The notes: generated by a model from the sequence alone, not told the origin. A stretch of 64,000 nucleotides of DNA from Blastomyces gilchristii SLH14081 (GCF_000003855.2 NW_003101655.1:434001-498000); one strand, 5' to 3'; counted from the first letter of the stretch, positions 36,541 through 49,473 are shown. Numbers and translations are program-made.

Positions 36541-36794
36541 GGTTACGAGACCGTTTAGCATGAGCCCCGCTGTGGTCAACATGCATGGGTTCAATCCCAG
36601 AATGGACTTAAATCCCAAACAAATATCCCGGACATTAAACAGTGCCAAGAGACATTCTAGAAGTGTGCCCTAGGAGTGAGCTCTTGAAAGAATGAGCTCT
36701 AGGAGTGAGTTCACTGAGAGAAGTCACTAAGAGAAGTCACTGAGAGGAGCCACTGAGAGGAGTAGTACTCTGTGATAGCTGGTCTGAGAGGGGG

Positions 36795-36875
36795 TGTTAG
36801 GGGTCCCGGGTTGATCGGCCCTTCTACCAGCAGTGCGCTGGTGGTGACTGAGCTCTTTTGCCTCAGTAGCCTACA
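36795..36875 (+). repeat. Terminal repeat of the TRIM-like element, right copy
   Basis: Same length as the left copy. The three differences I noticed (TTAGG for TTGGG, TTGAT for TTGGT, CCTCA for CCCCA) are G to A or C to T, and all fall in GpG/CpC steps. Confidence 0.8.
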
Positions 36876-36880
36876 CGAAC

Positions 36881-37295
36881 TCATTCACTCAATGAACTGC
36901 TATTTTTCCATGAATTCTTGCAACTCTTCAACTTCAACCACTCACTATGCCACTTAACAAAGTGATTATAGAGTAAGCAATCACTTAATTGAATTGACAA
37001 TTGATTTCTAAATATGCTGAGATTGCAAAGAAATTCAGAATCAATCATATTATTTTAATATAACAGTTCAAAGATTAACAGATTTTCAGAACAGAGATAA
37101 CATTAATTTACTATTAAAATCTCATAAATATTGAAGAATAATATCTTCTATTTCATATTAATCAGTTACTCAATCACAGTTTCTCTGTGATATCTCAAAT
37201 ACTGTACAATTTTGTATTTGAAATCATTAAAATATAAATAGAAATTAACTGAGTGTCTTATTTTTATGATAAATATAAAATAAAAATTAAGAGTA
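36881..37295. other. Transition into AT-rich decayed sequence
   Basis: The first hundred bases are mixed; the rest is AT-rich with poor similarity to the LINE 3' untranslated region (a stretch near 37200 resembles that around 56570). No gene is seen. Confidence 0.45.
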
Positions 37296-37522
37296 TCTAT
37301 TTTTAGAAAAGAGCAGAAAAGAAAATGTAAAGAAAGACAATAATAAAATAAATATATTTAAAAATAGTGTATAGCTGTTTTAATACATTATATCTAATCA
37401 ATTTTCATCTCTTCATATTCAGACAGTTCTGAATTCAGTTATTTTCTTATAGCTGTTTAAGTTTCTGATAGAAAATCTATTCAGTATTTAATTTCTATCT
37501 CAGTTAAAAATAAGAATCTTAT
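37296..37522 (-). mobile_element. Tad1-like LINE-5, 3' fragment
   Basis: It matches the end of ORF2 and the start of the 3' untranslated region of the LINE at 56680-56890 in the same orientation, including the end of ORF2. It stops where the first F-type LTR begins. Confidence 0.65.
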
Positions 37523-39324
37523 TGTAAGAGGCCTACGCTAAATAGATTGATATAATAATATAGATCTTATATAACAAAGTGAAAAACATTAGAGAAGAAA
37601 AAAAGAGAAAGTGCAGAAATCAGTGATCAGAGTGAATATTTATACATATATATAATAAAGCTTCAGAGCAGAAAAATAGAAATTTCACATATATAGTAGA
37701 GTCTCAGAGCAGAAGAATAGGAATTTCATGAGTTTTTCAGTTAAGAATCAGTAATCAAGAATCAGAGCTCTCAGCAGAATCTATAAAGTGTAATGAAATA
37801 GTCTATATAATTAATTAAGTGCAGCCTGTCACATTAGTCCTCTCTTTTCAGAAGTGATATAGAGTCTCAGACATGTAGTTCTCATCAGTCAAGAGCTGCT
37901 GTCTCAGATAATGTAAAGCTTGAAGTTCAGATTAGATAATTATAGCTAACTCATTTCATAAGATATTATTTACTGTGACTGCAGAGTCTCTTATCAAGAA
38001 TATCTTTAATCTCTTATTCAAGCTTATTATCTTCTTCTGTAAGAGGCCTACGCTGAATAGATCAGTATAATATATAGGTCTTATAATACAAAGTGAAAAA
38101 CATTAAAGAAGGAAAAGAAAGAGAAAGTATGAGAATCAGTAATTGAAGTGAATATTTATACATGTACACAGTGATGTACGCGGTGAAGCTTCAGAGTGAA
38201 AGAATAGAAATTTCATGAGTTTTTCAGCTGAGAATCAGTGATCAAGAATGACTGAGAATCAGAGCTTTCAGTGAAATCTATGAAGTGTAATGAAATAGTC
38301 TATATAATGATTAAGTACAGCCTGTTACATTAGTTCTCTTCTTCTCTGATCATGTGTAGTTTCTATTAGTCAAGAGCTGTGATCTCAGATAATACAGAAC
38401 TCAGAGTTCAGATTAGACTGGCCGCCAGGATCATGAATTTCACATTTGGTCCCATTTGGTCTGGTCTCATACATTTCTTGGTGTGAATCCCGCTGGGACT
38501 GGCTATTAAAAAAACATGTAAAGTGACTATATATCAGATCTTAAAATGAAACCATGACTTGAAAAAAATGAGAAAGTGATTTCATTTGATCTCATTTAGT
38601 TTCATTCTTAGCATAAAGTTACTATTTTTAGACATTTTAAGGTTTTTTTTAGACTATTTTTAATTTTTTAAAAAGTAACACTTTTTGATAACACTCAAAT
38701 GAGATTTAAAGTCATTTAAAGCAATAAAAATAATTTAAATTGAGAAGTGGAAATCATGGTCTCATTTGGAAAATGTGATAAGAGTAGACAGTAAGTTTCA
38801 CTGAGACAGTATGAAACTACTATCTAATGTTAAAACTGTGTAATGGGATCAGTCGAATTGGTAATGAAACTATCAAAAAATCTGGTTCTGGTCTCAGACA
38901 CGGTCACACGGTCAGTCTAGTTCAGATCAGATAATTATAGCTGACTTATTTTATAAGATATTATCAGCCGCGGCTGCAGAGTCTGTTATCAAGAATATCT
39001 TTAATCTCTTATTCAAGCTTATTATCTTCTTCTGTAAGAGGCCTACACTGAATAGATCAGTATAATATATAGGTCTTATAATACAAAGTGAAAAACATTA
39101 AAGAAGGAAAAGAAAGAGAAAGTATGAGAATCAGTAATTGAAGTGAATATTTATACATGTACACAGTGATGTACGCGGTGAAGCTTCAGAGTGAAAGAAT
39201 AGAAATTTCATGAGTTTTTCAGCTGAGAATCAGTGATCAAGAATGACTGAGAATCAGAGCTTTCAGTGAAATCTATGAAGTGTAATGAAATAGTCTATAT
39301 AATGATTAAGTACAGTCTATTACA
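37523..39324 (-). repeat. Tandem array of three F-type LTR/internal-junction units
   Basis: Three LTRs start at 37523, 38038 and 39033, each followed by the same internal stretch that in F1 follows the LTR at 11428. The second and third LTRs are both 292 bp and almost identical, including their mutated positions; the first is 311 bp and more different. Each of the first two units ends CTTATTATCTTCTTC just before the next LTR. Removing the hAT miniature element and its duplication, unit two is about 481 bp. The third unit runs on into the full internal region. Confidence 0.85.
38414..38919 (+). mobile_element. Non-autonomous hAT element (MITE), intact
   Basis: It starts TAGACTGGCC and ends GGTCAGTCTA, which pair as inverted repeats with one mismatch. 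It is flanked by perfect 8-bp copies of GTTCAGAT (38406-38413 and 38920-38927). The neighbouring LTR unit at 39400 has the uninterrupted site. The first 100 bases match the hAT ends at 44359 and 4905, so the hAT transposase of that family probably moved it. It has no coding capacity. It keeps more CpC/GpG steps than its host LTR sequence. Confidence 0.9.
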
Positions 39325-42300
39325 TTAGTTCTCTTCTTCTCTGATCATGTGTAGTTTCTATTAGTCAAGAGCTGTGATCTCAGATAATACAGAACTCAGA
39401 GTTCAGATCAGATAATTATAGCTGACTTATTTTATAAGATATTATCAGCCGCGGCTGCAGAGTCTCTTATCAAGAATATCTTCAATCTCTTATTCAAGTT
39501 CATTATCTTCTTCTATGATCTCTGGCAGCTGTCAGTCAGAAATCAGTTGAGAAGAGAACAGATCAGTAACAGCATAGTGAAGCAAGCTTGTATAAAAGAC
39601 ATTATAAATTCTAAGTAATGTGTCAAGATAGTAGTTATAACTATATAGAACTTCTATCACTTTATACTTAATATGATGATAATTCAGTGTATAAGATGAA
39701 CATATAATCTATATATTCTTAAGATTCAATCATATCAAGTCTTCTATCTTATATTACTCAGCAGAATCTCAGTGAACATTAATTTAATCTTCTTAATCTT
39801 ATTTCACAGTTGTCATGAAAGTCTCTGCTCAGTCACAGATATCTCAGAGCTTTATTACTATATTATCAGTGATCTGAATTGAACTGTAGAAGTTCAGTGT
39901 GAAATGCATAATCTCTAGAAGATTCAATATCTTCATGTGATAATCATGTGTAAGGAAGAATGAGCTTATATCTGTTAAAACATCATCTCAGTTATTGATA
40001 GTGACTTCAGTATGTAGAAGAAGATCATGTCAGTTATCTTATAAATAATTACAGAACTTATAAAGATAGTTCTTCACTGTCTGAATTATTCACTCTGATA
40101 CATCATCAGTCTCAGAGTGATAGACAGTTGATAAATAGCATGTAATCTTGAGAATTTGACAGATTCTCATTCAGAGAGCACTTATAAATTAACAGTTTTA
40201 ATTCAATACTATAGATCTCAGTAATTCATATATCTGATAGAACAGACTTTGTAGAAAGACTTCAGTGACTTATTCAGTATCTATCTTATCACAAGATTTC
40301 AATATTACATCTTTACTTAATCAGTTAATGATGATCAGAATGTTTTTATAACTCTTACTCTCAGAGAGATCAACAGCAAAGTCAATTATTACATCTCATC
40401 AGATTCTATCAGAGATATTAAGCAGTTTTAGTAGATCTTTTCTACAGTTCTTTCATGAGATGATAGAGAAATAATGATTACAGTTTCAGACAAAGTATCT
40501 GATCTGTTTAATATATCAGGTCAGTAGAATTCTTGAGAAATCATTCAGTACAATTATTCGCAACCTGAATATTCAGTTATATATGAGTCATGCATCTCTT
40601 GTATTATTCAAGTGTGTAAGAGTTCAGAGTGAGAGACTCAGTATCATTTACAGAATCACAGAGTATTATTGTTATCAATTGAACATTTCAAGATGTTAAT
40701 CTTTATATGTAATTCTGAAGAGAATTGAGACACTTCTTATTATACTGCTTCAGTGAGAGCCTGAAGAAGTTCATCAGCTTGAGCTGTTATATGTCACAGT
40801 TTATTCAGTGTAGAAGAAGTGAAGATATCAGTGTCAGTGTCAGTTCAGAGAGAGAGTGTTCTAATTAAAGAAGTATGTATAGTGTCATGAGTTGTTTCAT
40901 CTTAATCAATCAATATCTTCAGATCTAAGAGCTGGTGTTCTTAGTTCATTCAACAGGTGTCTGTTACATTGAAAGACATATCTTACTCTCATTATAAGAG
41001 AGCATCTGTCATTGAGTTCTGGCTGTCAGAACAGTAGTGTATTGTAAAATAAAGACAGCTTAAGAACTCAGATCATTATATCTGTCATTCAGTGAGTTTA
41101 CAGATAATTGTGAAGTACTTGAGATTCTTATAATCTGTAATTATCTCAAATTTGAAGACACTTCAGAGTTCAGAGTCTTATTCTTCTAGACAGTGTATAA
41201 TTATGAGAAGTTTCTTATCATAGATCTCATAATTGTATTCAGTGAGACTCAGTTTCTTAGATATGAAGATATATGATTGTAAGACATCTTCATTATCATA
41301 TTACAATATAGCTTCTTCTGTGATATAGTCAGAGAAATTGACTTCAATAACTATCTTATGATCAGAATTGAATATTATCAGCAGAGAGGTATTAATAAAC
41401 ATCTTCTTTATCTGTGTAAATACAGCTTCAGTGTCTGCTAATCATTGAAATACTGAGTTCTTCTTAATAAGTTCTGTAAGTGATCTCATGATATCTGAGA
41501 AGTTTCATATAAATTGCTGATAGAAGTGAGTGAATCTGATAATGCTTCATACATCTTTCACAGTGCATGAAGCCTCTTATTCAAGAATAGCAGAGACCTT
41601 CTCAGAGTTCATTCAGATTCTCTTGTCAGCTTCTATGATAAAGTCTAGATATTTTGTACTTTTATTCTTTTAATTATACTTATCTATGTCTATCAGTAGT
41701 TCTGCTTCTTGTAGTCATTATAATACTTTTTGTACATATTCTTGATATTCTTTTCTGAACTCATCAGTGAAGATGAGAATGTTATCAAGATATGCAGATA
41801 TGAATTCATCAAGAAAATCTCAGAGTGTTCAGTTAATATACTTCTGAAATGTACTGAGAGTGTTAGCCAGTTTGAAGAGTGTGACTACTCATTCAAAGAG
41901 ACTATATCATGTTCAGAATGCTGTAAGTCACTCATCTTCTTCAGTGATGTGAATCTTATGAAACACAGTAATAATATCTAGCTTTATAAATCATTAAGCT
42001 TGTTCAATGTAAGCTAGAGTTTCATTGATAAGAGATAAAGAATAGCAGTCTTTCTTTATTAATCTGTTCAGTTCTTGATAGTCTATACAGAATCACAGTT
42101 CTTCACCTGGTTTCTTTGCAAAGAGAATAGAGGCTGTGATGAAAGAGTTGCTAATATATATGAATTCTTTATTCAACAGATTATTGAGTGTCTTTCAAAG
42201 AAGAAGAAGTTCATCTCAGAATATGTTATAAAGAGAGTCTCATGATGATTCAGAGACTTTATCATTCTTCTTCTCTAATGTGATACTATGATTCACTTCT

Positions 42301-44358
42301 GAGCCTCATAAGAGAGGTATATTTGTAATATTGTCTTGTCAGAAGACATCTAGATATTTATGATATTATTGAGAGAGTTTGATATAAGAATCTGTTATTA
42401 TAGTATGAAATAACTTTTCTAGAGCTTTCTTGATATCAGTCAGACTGATGAAATAGATTATCACATGATTCTGCTATCAGTGACTTCTTTTTCAGAGCAT
42501 TTCATAAGCATTGACAGAGATCTGTATCAGATTCATGATTTTGTGAATGTCATCTTTGTGAATTCTATCATTGTTAGAGAATATCAAGCTTCTGTTTTAA
42601 GTGATCAACAAGATGCCTTGTTCAGATAGTCAGACAAGTTCTAGTATAAGATTATAGTCAAGATTGTTAACTTTATATGTATAAATATTCTCACACTGAT
42701 ATTCTCTAATATCTATGTTTAGTTTCATCATGTAATAGATGTAAACATCTTTTGAATCATCAAATTCTGCAAGGAGTCTGGGTTTTGATAAGAGAATACA
42801 CTGAAGGTTATGACATCTTACAACTGAAGATTTAATCATTGTATAGTAACATAGACTGCTATCTATCATGATCTTCATATTATACATATTATTCATCATA
42901 GTAGATATAAGAATTACATTCATTGTCATCTTTTCTTCAAATTATTGTCATCTGACCTCTTCAAGCTTCTGTGTGCAAATTTGAACAGAAGCTAATCTTT
43001 TCTCTATTTCATTAGAATATTCTCATAGTTATCTTCTAAATCTTCCTTCAATGCAATGTGATTGGCGCGGACAGGTGCTGATTCATTTTTTGAGTGAGAA
43101 GACACTGATCTTTCTCTCAAGTGAGAAGGCACATAGGTCAATCAGCAGTTGAAAGCAATGTATTCTGATTGATTACAATTGATACACATCTCATGTTGAC
43201 ATCAGTCAGTGACTTCTTCAGAAGTGATCTCAGAAACTCAGAAGTCTGTTCAGACAGCAGAGATTCTTGCTTGCATATAGATATTTGAGTTCACTCAATT
43301 CATGACATCTGCATTGTCATTCTTCAGCACAGGTGTATGAGTGAGTGAGGTGTAATATCTCCTGCCACTGTTCTGTATACTCTTGAGCTTGATAAGATGA
43401 TCATTCAATGTCTGAAGTTGTATACAGAAGCCTTCATAAGTTAAGTCTTTATTTACACTTATAAGGGTCTGTAAGAGTTTGAAAGTTAATGTCTTCTTAA
43501 GTATACTAATCTTCATTCAATTCTTTCAAGATTAATCACCTGCTTCTAGAATCTTGATGTTGAAGTCAGAGATGAATGTTGTGAGAGAAATGTTTCTCTG
43601 TTAAACACTCTGTAACCAATCTAATACTTTCTGTTGTATGATAGTGTCTCAGAACAGAACATCAAGATATTTAATAATATTATCAGACATTTGCAACACT
43701 GATTCACATGCTTTCATTCATGAATAAAACTTCTATTTCACATGATTCTTCAATTATTCATTAATATATCAATCTTGATTAGTTAGTAAACTGATGATAT
43801 CTCTATCTATACTTAGTTTCATGAGCATTTCCAGCCTTCATGATGAGTAGAGAGTGAGGTTGAAAGTATTGAAATATATGAGAGCATCTAAGTGTTTCTT
43901 CAGTGCTTGCATTGTGTTTATATTTGATTCTGTCAGTGTTGAAATTGCAGGGGTTTCTTGTTGAGTTAATTATTGAATTTCCTCATATTGACATTGTTGA
44001 TTCACATGTATATCAGCTATTTGTTATTGTTGTAATTTCAACATTACTCAGAGTCACTGTGATATTATATCTATACTCATGTTCAAGAGTTCTCTCATGT
44101 TATCATTAGACATGATTATATCATTCATTGAATGTGTGATATCTGTGAAATTTGAAGAAGTGTAATTATATGAATATCTCATATGTCTAGAATGTTAGAA
44201 CTCTCAGGTCTTTTGCTAACATTCTCTTTGTAAGATCTTGTTCTCTTTGTAAGATCTTGTTACAGGGTCAGAGTGACTATCAAGCAAGCTTCTATCTGAG
44301 AACTCAGTATTCACTTAATTGATTGATTGTTTTTCTATTTCTTATATGTTGTTACACA
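39325..44358 (-). mobile_element. Gypsy family F2a internal region, decayed
   Basis: It follows the F1 internal region closely and in the same orientation: integrase (about 40000-40800), RNase H (about 41000-41450), reverse transcriptase (about 41600-42250), protease-like piece (42929-42630; segment KIMIDSSLCYYTMIKSSVVR) and gag (about 44115-43000). It ends just short of the expected 5' LTR, where hAT sequence begins. Stops are scattered throughout. It is inactive. Confidence 0.75.
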
Positions 44359-44876
44359 TAGACTGGCCGGCGGGACCATGAATTTCACATTTGGTCCCAT
44401 TTGGTCTGGTTTCATACATTTCTTGGCGTGAGTCCCACCAGGACCAAGCCTCAAAAAAATCTGAAAATGGACCATTTCTGAGAGAAATGGTGTGAAAAAT
44501 GACCAGATTTAATTCAAGAACAGTGAAATGGGAGTAATTTCTCAGGATAAACTGTGAAAGATGATCATTCTTTCAAAATCAGAATGAGACTGGGACTGAA
44601 GATCAAAATCAGTCCCATTCAGTTCATTCAGTGATTGCTTATATAATCAGAATTTGGTAATGATTATTGATAACACTCATGAAACAACTAAATACATTCT
44701 TGTGCAAGTTTATTCTTCACTTTCTCATGAAAACTACACTTCTCTGATATACTGGGATCAGAGATATTAAACTGTCTGATAATTCCATGTTTTACAATCA
44801 TGAGTTTCTTGATTGTTTCTCCTTGTAATTGTCCTCAGTGATAGTGACAAATATCTTGACTTGAGTTGAACTTTCA
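44359..44876 (-). mobile_element. hAT end fragment, little mutated
   Basis: It begins with the terminus TAGACTGGCCGGCGGGACC and matches the right 520 bases of the hAT at 2340-4905, inverted. It keeps many CpC/GpG steps that are mutated in that copy, so the pair shows which bases changed. The inner end is cut where a second F-type element begins, in its reverse transcriptase. Confidence 0.85.
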
Positions 44877-47755
44877 TTACTCATTCAAAGAGATTATAAC
44901 ATGTTCAGAATGCTGTAAGCTATTTATCTTCTTCAGTAATACAGATCTTATGAAATACAGCAATGACATTCAGCTTTGTAACTCATTGAGCTTGTTCAAT
45001 GCAAGCTAGAGTTTCATTAATAAGAGATAAAGAATAGCAGTTCTCCTTAATTAATCTGTTCAATTCTCAATAGTTCATACAGAATCAGAGTTCTTCATGT
45101 GATTTCTTTGCAAAGAGAATAGGGACTGCAGCAGAAGAGTTGCTAATATATATGAATTCTTTATTCAACAGATTATTGAGTGTCTTCTGAAGAAGAAGAA
45201 GTTCATCTCAGAATATATTATGAAGAAGACCTCACAGTGATTCAGAGTTCTTATCATCTTTTCTTTCTAACTTGATACTGTGATTCACTCCTGAGCCTTG
45301 TAAAGAGAGTAGATTGATAATATTGTCTTATTGAAAGATATCTAGATATTCATGATATTGTTGAGAGAGTTTTCTATGAGAATCTGTTATTGTAACACAG
45401 AATAACTTTTCTAGACCTTTTTTAATAATGATCAGACTGACAGAGTAGATTGTCACATGATCTCACTGATGACTCTGTCAGTGACTTCATCAGAACTTCT
45501 TTCAGAGTATTTCATAAGCATTGACAGAGATCTGTATCAGATTCATAGTCTTGTGAATATTATCTTCATGAATTCTATTATTGTTAGAGAATATCAAGCT
45601 TCTGTTTTAAGTATTTAACAAGATGTCTGGTTCAGATAGTCAGACAAGTTCTAGCATAAGATTATAGTCAAGATTATCAACTTCATATACATAAGCATCT
45701 TCACATTAATGTTCTCTAACATCTATGTTCAGTTTTACTATGTAATGAGTGCAAACATCTTTCAGATCATCAAATCCTGCAAGAAGTGAGAGTTTTGATA
45801 AGAAGATATGCTAGAGGTTGTGATATCTTACAACTGAAGATTTAATCATTGAATAGAAGTATAGACTACTATCTATCATGACTTTCATATTATACATGTT
45901 ATTTATCACAGTAGATACAAGAATCACATTCATTGTCATTTTCTCTTCAAATCATTGTCATCTGATCTCTTCAAGCTTCTGCTTGTGAATTTGAACAGAA
46001 GCTAATCTTTTCCCTGTTTCACTGAGATATTCTCATAGTTATCTTCTGAATCTTCTTCTAATGCAATGTGATTGATGTGAACTGGTGTTAATTCTTTCTT
46101 AGAACAGAGAGGCATGTAGATTAATTAACAGTTGAAAGTAATATGTTCTGATCAGTTACAGTTGATACACACGTCTTATTGATGTTAATCAGCAACTTCT
46201 TCAGAAGTGATTCTGAGAACTTGAAAGCTTGTTCAGATGACAGAGACTTTTGTTTATGCATAGACATTTGAGTCTACTCAATTCATGACATCTGCATTAT
46301 TATTATTCTTTGACACAGATGTATGAGTGACTGAGATGTAATGTCTCCTGTCACTGTTCTGTATACTCTTAAGCTTGATGAGATAATCATTCAATGTCCA
46401 GAGTTGTATGCAGAAGTCTTCATAAGTCTGGTCTTTGTCTACACTTATAAGAGTCTGTAGAAGTTCAAAAGTTAGTATCTTCTTAAGCATGCTAATCTTT
46501 ATTCAGTTCTCTCAAGATTGATCATCTGCTTCTAGAATCTTGGTGTCAAAATCAGGAATGAATGTTATAAGAGAAGTATTTCTCTGTCAGACACTCTGTA
46601 ATTAATCTAATGTCTTCTATTGCATAGCAGTGTCTTGAAACAGAATATTAAGATGTTTGATAATATTATCAGACATATATAACACTGGTTCACATGTCTT
46701 CATTCATGAATAAAACTTCTGTCTCATGCAATTCTTCAATCAATCATTGATATACTAATCTTGATTAGTTAACAGACTGATAGCATCTTCATTCACACTT
46801 AGTTTCACAAGCATTTTCAATCTTCATGATGAATAGAGAGTGAGGTCAGAAGTATTGAAATATGCAGAAGTATCTAAGTATTTCTTCAATATTCATATTG
46901 TGTTTATATTCAATTCTGTCAGTGTTGAAATTGTCTGTGCAGAGATTTCTTGTTGAGACAATTATTGAATTTCTTCATATTGACATTGTTGAGTTGCATG
47001 CATATCAGCTATCTGTTATTATTGTAATTTCAACATTACTTGAAGTCACTGTGGCACTGCATCTATGCTCGCATTCAAGAGTCCTCTCATATTATCAGTA
47101 GACATAGCTATATCATTTGTCAGATGTGTGATATCTGTGAAATCAGAAGAAGTGTAATCATATGAATATCTCATATATCTAAAATGTCAGAACTCTCGGG
47201 TCTTTCACTGATATTCTCTTGTAAGATCTTGTTCTCTTCATGAGATCTTGTTGCAGGGCCAGGGCAACTGGTGAGCAAGCTTCTATCTAGAAACTCAGTG
47301 TTCACTTAACTGATTGTTCATTTCTCTATTTCTTACACATCATTACATGTTCGGATATCTTCTTGATACGTAATTGTTTCTAATAAGAAGACAATGAATG
47401 TGAATAATCATTTCTAATAAGAAGACAAAGAACATTTTTCAAGTGTAAGAGGCCTTCACTGAATAGATTGATATGATATTTATAGGTCTTATATAACAAA
47501 GTGAAAAATATTAGAGAAGAAAAAAAGAGAAAGTGCAGGAATCAGCAATTGAAGTGAATATTTATACATGTACATGATGAAGCTTCAGAGTAAAAGAATA
47601 GGAATTCTGTGTACACAGTGAAGCTTCAGGGCAGAAGAATAGAAATTCTGTGAGGTTTTCAGCTAAGAATCGGCGACTGAGAATCGGAGCTTTCGGCGGA
47701 ATCTATGGAGTGTAATGGAATAGTCTATATAATTGATCGGGCGTAGCCCGTCACA
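44877..47755 (-). mobile_element. Gypsy family F2b, partial: RT to 5' LTR
   Basis: On the minus strand it holds a 5' LTR (47444-47755, 312 bp, ends TG/CA), gag (from about 47105, zinc knuckle region near 46150), protease-like sequence (near 45700) and the first part of reverse transcriptase. It breaks off at the hAT fragment. The leader between LTR and gag contains a short duplication (two copies of CATTTCTAATAAGAAGACAA near 47370 and 47410). Confidence 0.75.
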
Positions 47756-49473
47756 TTTATAAAGAAGAAAGAACACACTGAGCATGTATAAACTGTGTTA
47801 AAGATCTTAGATAAGACAGAACTATATATTAAGCTTGTAAAGTATCACTTCAGTATCTGCTGAATTAATGTTCTAGAATATATAATCACTGTGAATAATA
47901 TTCAGATAAAATCTTCATAAGTTGAGACTATTCTTTTATAATTAGAGTTAACTAGTATTTATAAGATTCAGATCTTTCTGAGCTTTGTGAATTTGTATAG
48001 ATAATTTATCTTTGTATTCATAAGAATCTTCTTAACTCTTACAAACATGCTGAAGAGTGAAAATGAGAAGAAGTTATTTCATAAATGAAGATTGAAAAGA
48101 TTAGTAAGAAGAGAGAACTGTAAGAACTTTCTTATTTCAGAAGCTTATAGACTCTTTATAAGATTAAAACAGATATTTACAGATATAGTAATACTATTTC
48201 ACTCTGATTTCTTACTCTTAATCAGATTGAAGATAGATGTCTTCTTCTTTACAATTTCAGAAATAGTCTTATAACTACAGTTAAATAAGAACTGAGTTAT
48301 AGTAATCTTTTTCTTACAGAAGATGTAATCTGTGAAGATTAATTATAATATTTATAATCAGAAGCTTCTTATAATAGTGAAATTCTTTTATTACTGATAT
48401 TACTACTTCAAGAATCTTATAACAGTGATTACTATTAGAACTGATTATAACAGCTTATAACAGTTTATTTTAATTAAGAAACTCTCACAGTAGCAGATTC
48501 ACTGAGCTCAGAAACTAAGTGAATTCTGATTTAAAATAATGTATATCAAGAGAATTAAGAACTCAGTAGATAGACTCTCTCACAGATCTGACTATATTAA
48601 GAAGATCAGAGAGACAGATATAGAGAGACTAGAGAAGATAGAAAAGCTTTACAGAATACTCAGACTGAGTGTTATAAAGAAATTAACTGAAGAGTCTCTT
48701 AATTCTCTATAAGAGAAGAGAAGAGAGAGAGAGAAGAAGTCTATATAACTACTCTCTATAATACTGAGAGTCAACACTCTGAGAATCTCTGTAAGAATTC
48801 TTGACGAGAGTATCTATAATTTGAAGAGTTTGTGAAATTTGAGAAGTACTATAAAAGATCTGATATAAGAGAAAACAGAGTATAAGTCTTTGTAAGATCT
48901 TCTGTTCAGATTATCAGAACTGTAACTGAAGAATAAATATACTTAGTATATTCAGAAACTGCTCACAGCAGAGATTAACTCTGCAGAAATAAAGAGTTAA
49001 AGAGACTTAAATAATCTCTTATAAAGAGAGAGCTGAATTTATATATCTATGAATAAGTTTCTATATATAGAACTTATTAAAAGATATTATCACTCTTCTC
49101 TAGCAGGTCATTTTATAGATACTAGAACTTATAAGTTATTTATAAGAAAATACTTCTGACTGAAGATACAAGAGCTTATAAAGAAGACAGTGAATTCTTA
49201 TACTATTTATCAGAGTTCACAGATAGTGTGATTCAGATTATATAAAGAATTTACTTCTCTACTCATCTCATAAAAATCTTGAGAACAGCTAGAAATGAAT
49301 GCTCTTGTAAGCCTCTCTGAAAGCAAGAACATATATAATACCTGCTTTAATAGTATGCTGATGATGATAGATCACTTCACTAAGATAACACACTTTATAC
49401 TCATACAAGAACTTAAAGTCAAAGAATTTAACTCATATCTTTATTTATAATATAATTCAGTTACATGAATTAC
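47756..49473 (+). pseudogene. Gypsy family E3 pol fragment (RT end, RNase H, integrase start)
   Basis: Translation gives the reverse transcriptase thumb (INVLEYIITVNNIQI, like the family FLGYIIT segment). RNase H follows, with RLKQIFTDIVILFHSDFLLL and NYNIYNQKLLIIVKFF (family: NYxIHDxELLAIV). The integrase zinc part has AGHFIDTRTYKLFIRKYFW and the core start MMIDHFTKITHFI. It lacks gag and the first part of RT on the left, where it meets the F2b LTR. It is cut on the right by the LTR of Gypsy E2, which inserted into its integrase. Confidence 0.7.

Larger units (their letters stand above)
36460..36875 (+). mobile_element. TRIM-like element (miniature LTR retrotransposon)
   Basis: Two direct repeats of 81 bp, each starting TGTT and ending CCTACA, bound 254 bp of non-coding sequence. 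The element is flanked by CGAAC on both sides (36455-36459 and 36876-36880). A purine tract GAGAGGGGG lies directly before the second repeat, as a polypurine primer would. The bases after the first repeat (GGTTACGAGACCG) are where a primer binding site is expected. The internal part has GGTTCAATCCC, a match to a pol III B box, and a run of degenerate AGTCACTGAGAG units. The strand is given by the purine tract. Confidence 0.75.

Noticed and set aside
36541..36794. Short open frames within and around the TRIM-like element
   Set aside because: They follow the terminal repeats, differ in frame between copies and resemble no protein.
37518..47760. CTTAT/TTTAT as a target duplication around the whole F2 region
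   Set aside because: The left flank is LINE and the right flank is a different Gypsy pol; they cannot be the two sides of one insertion.
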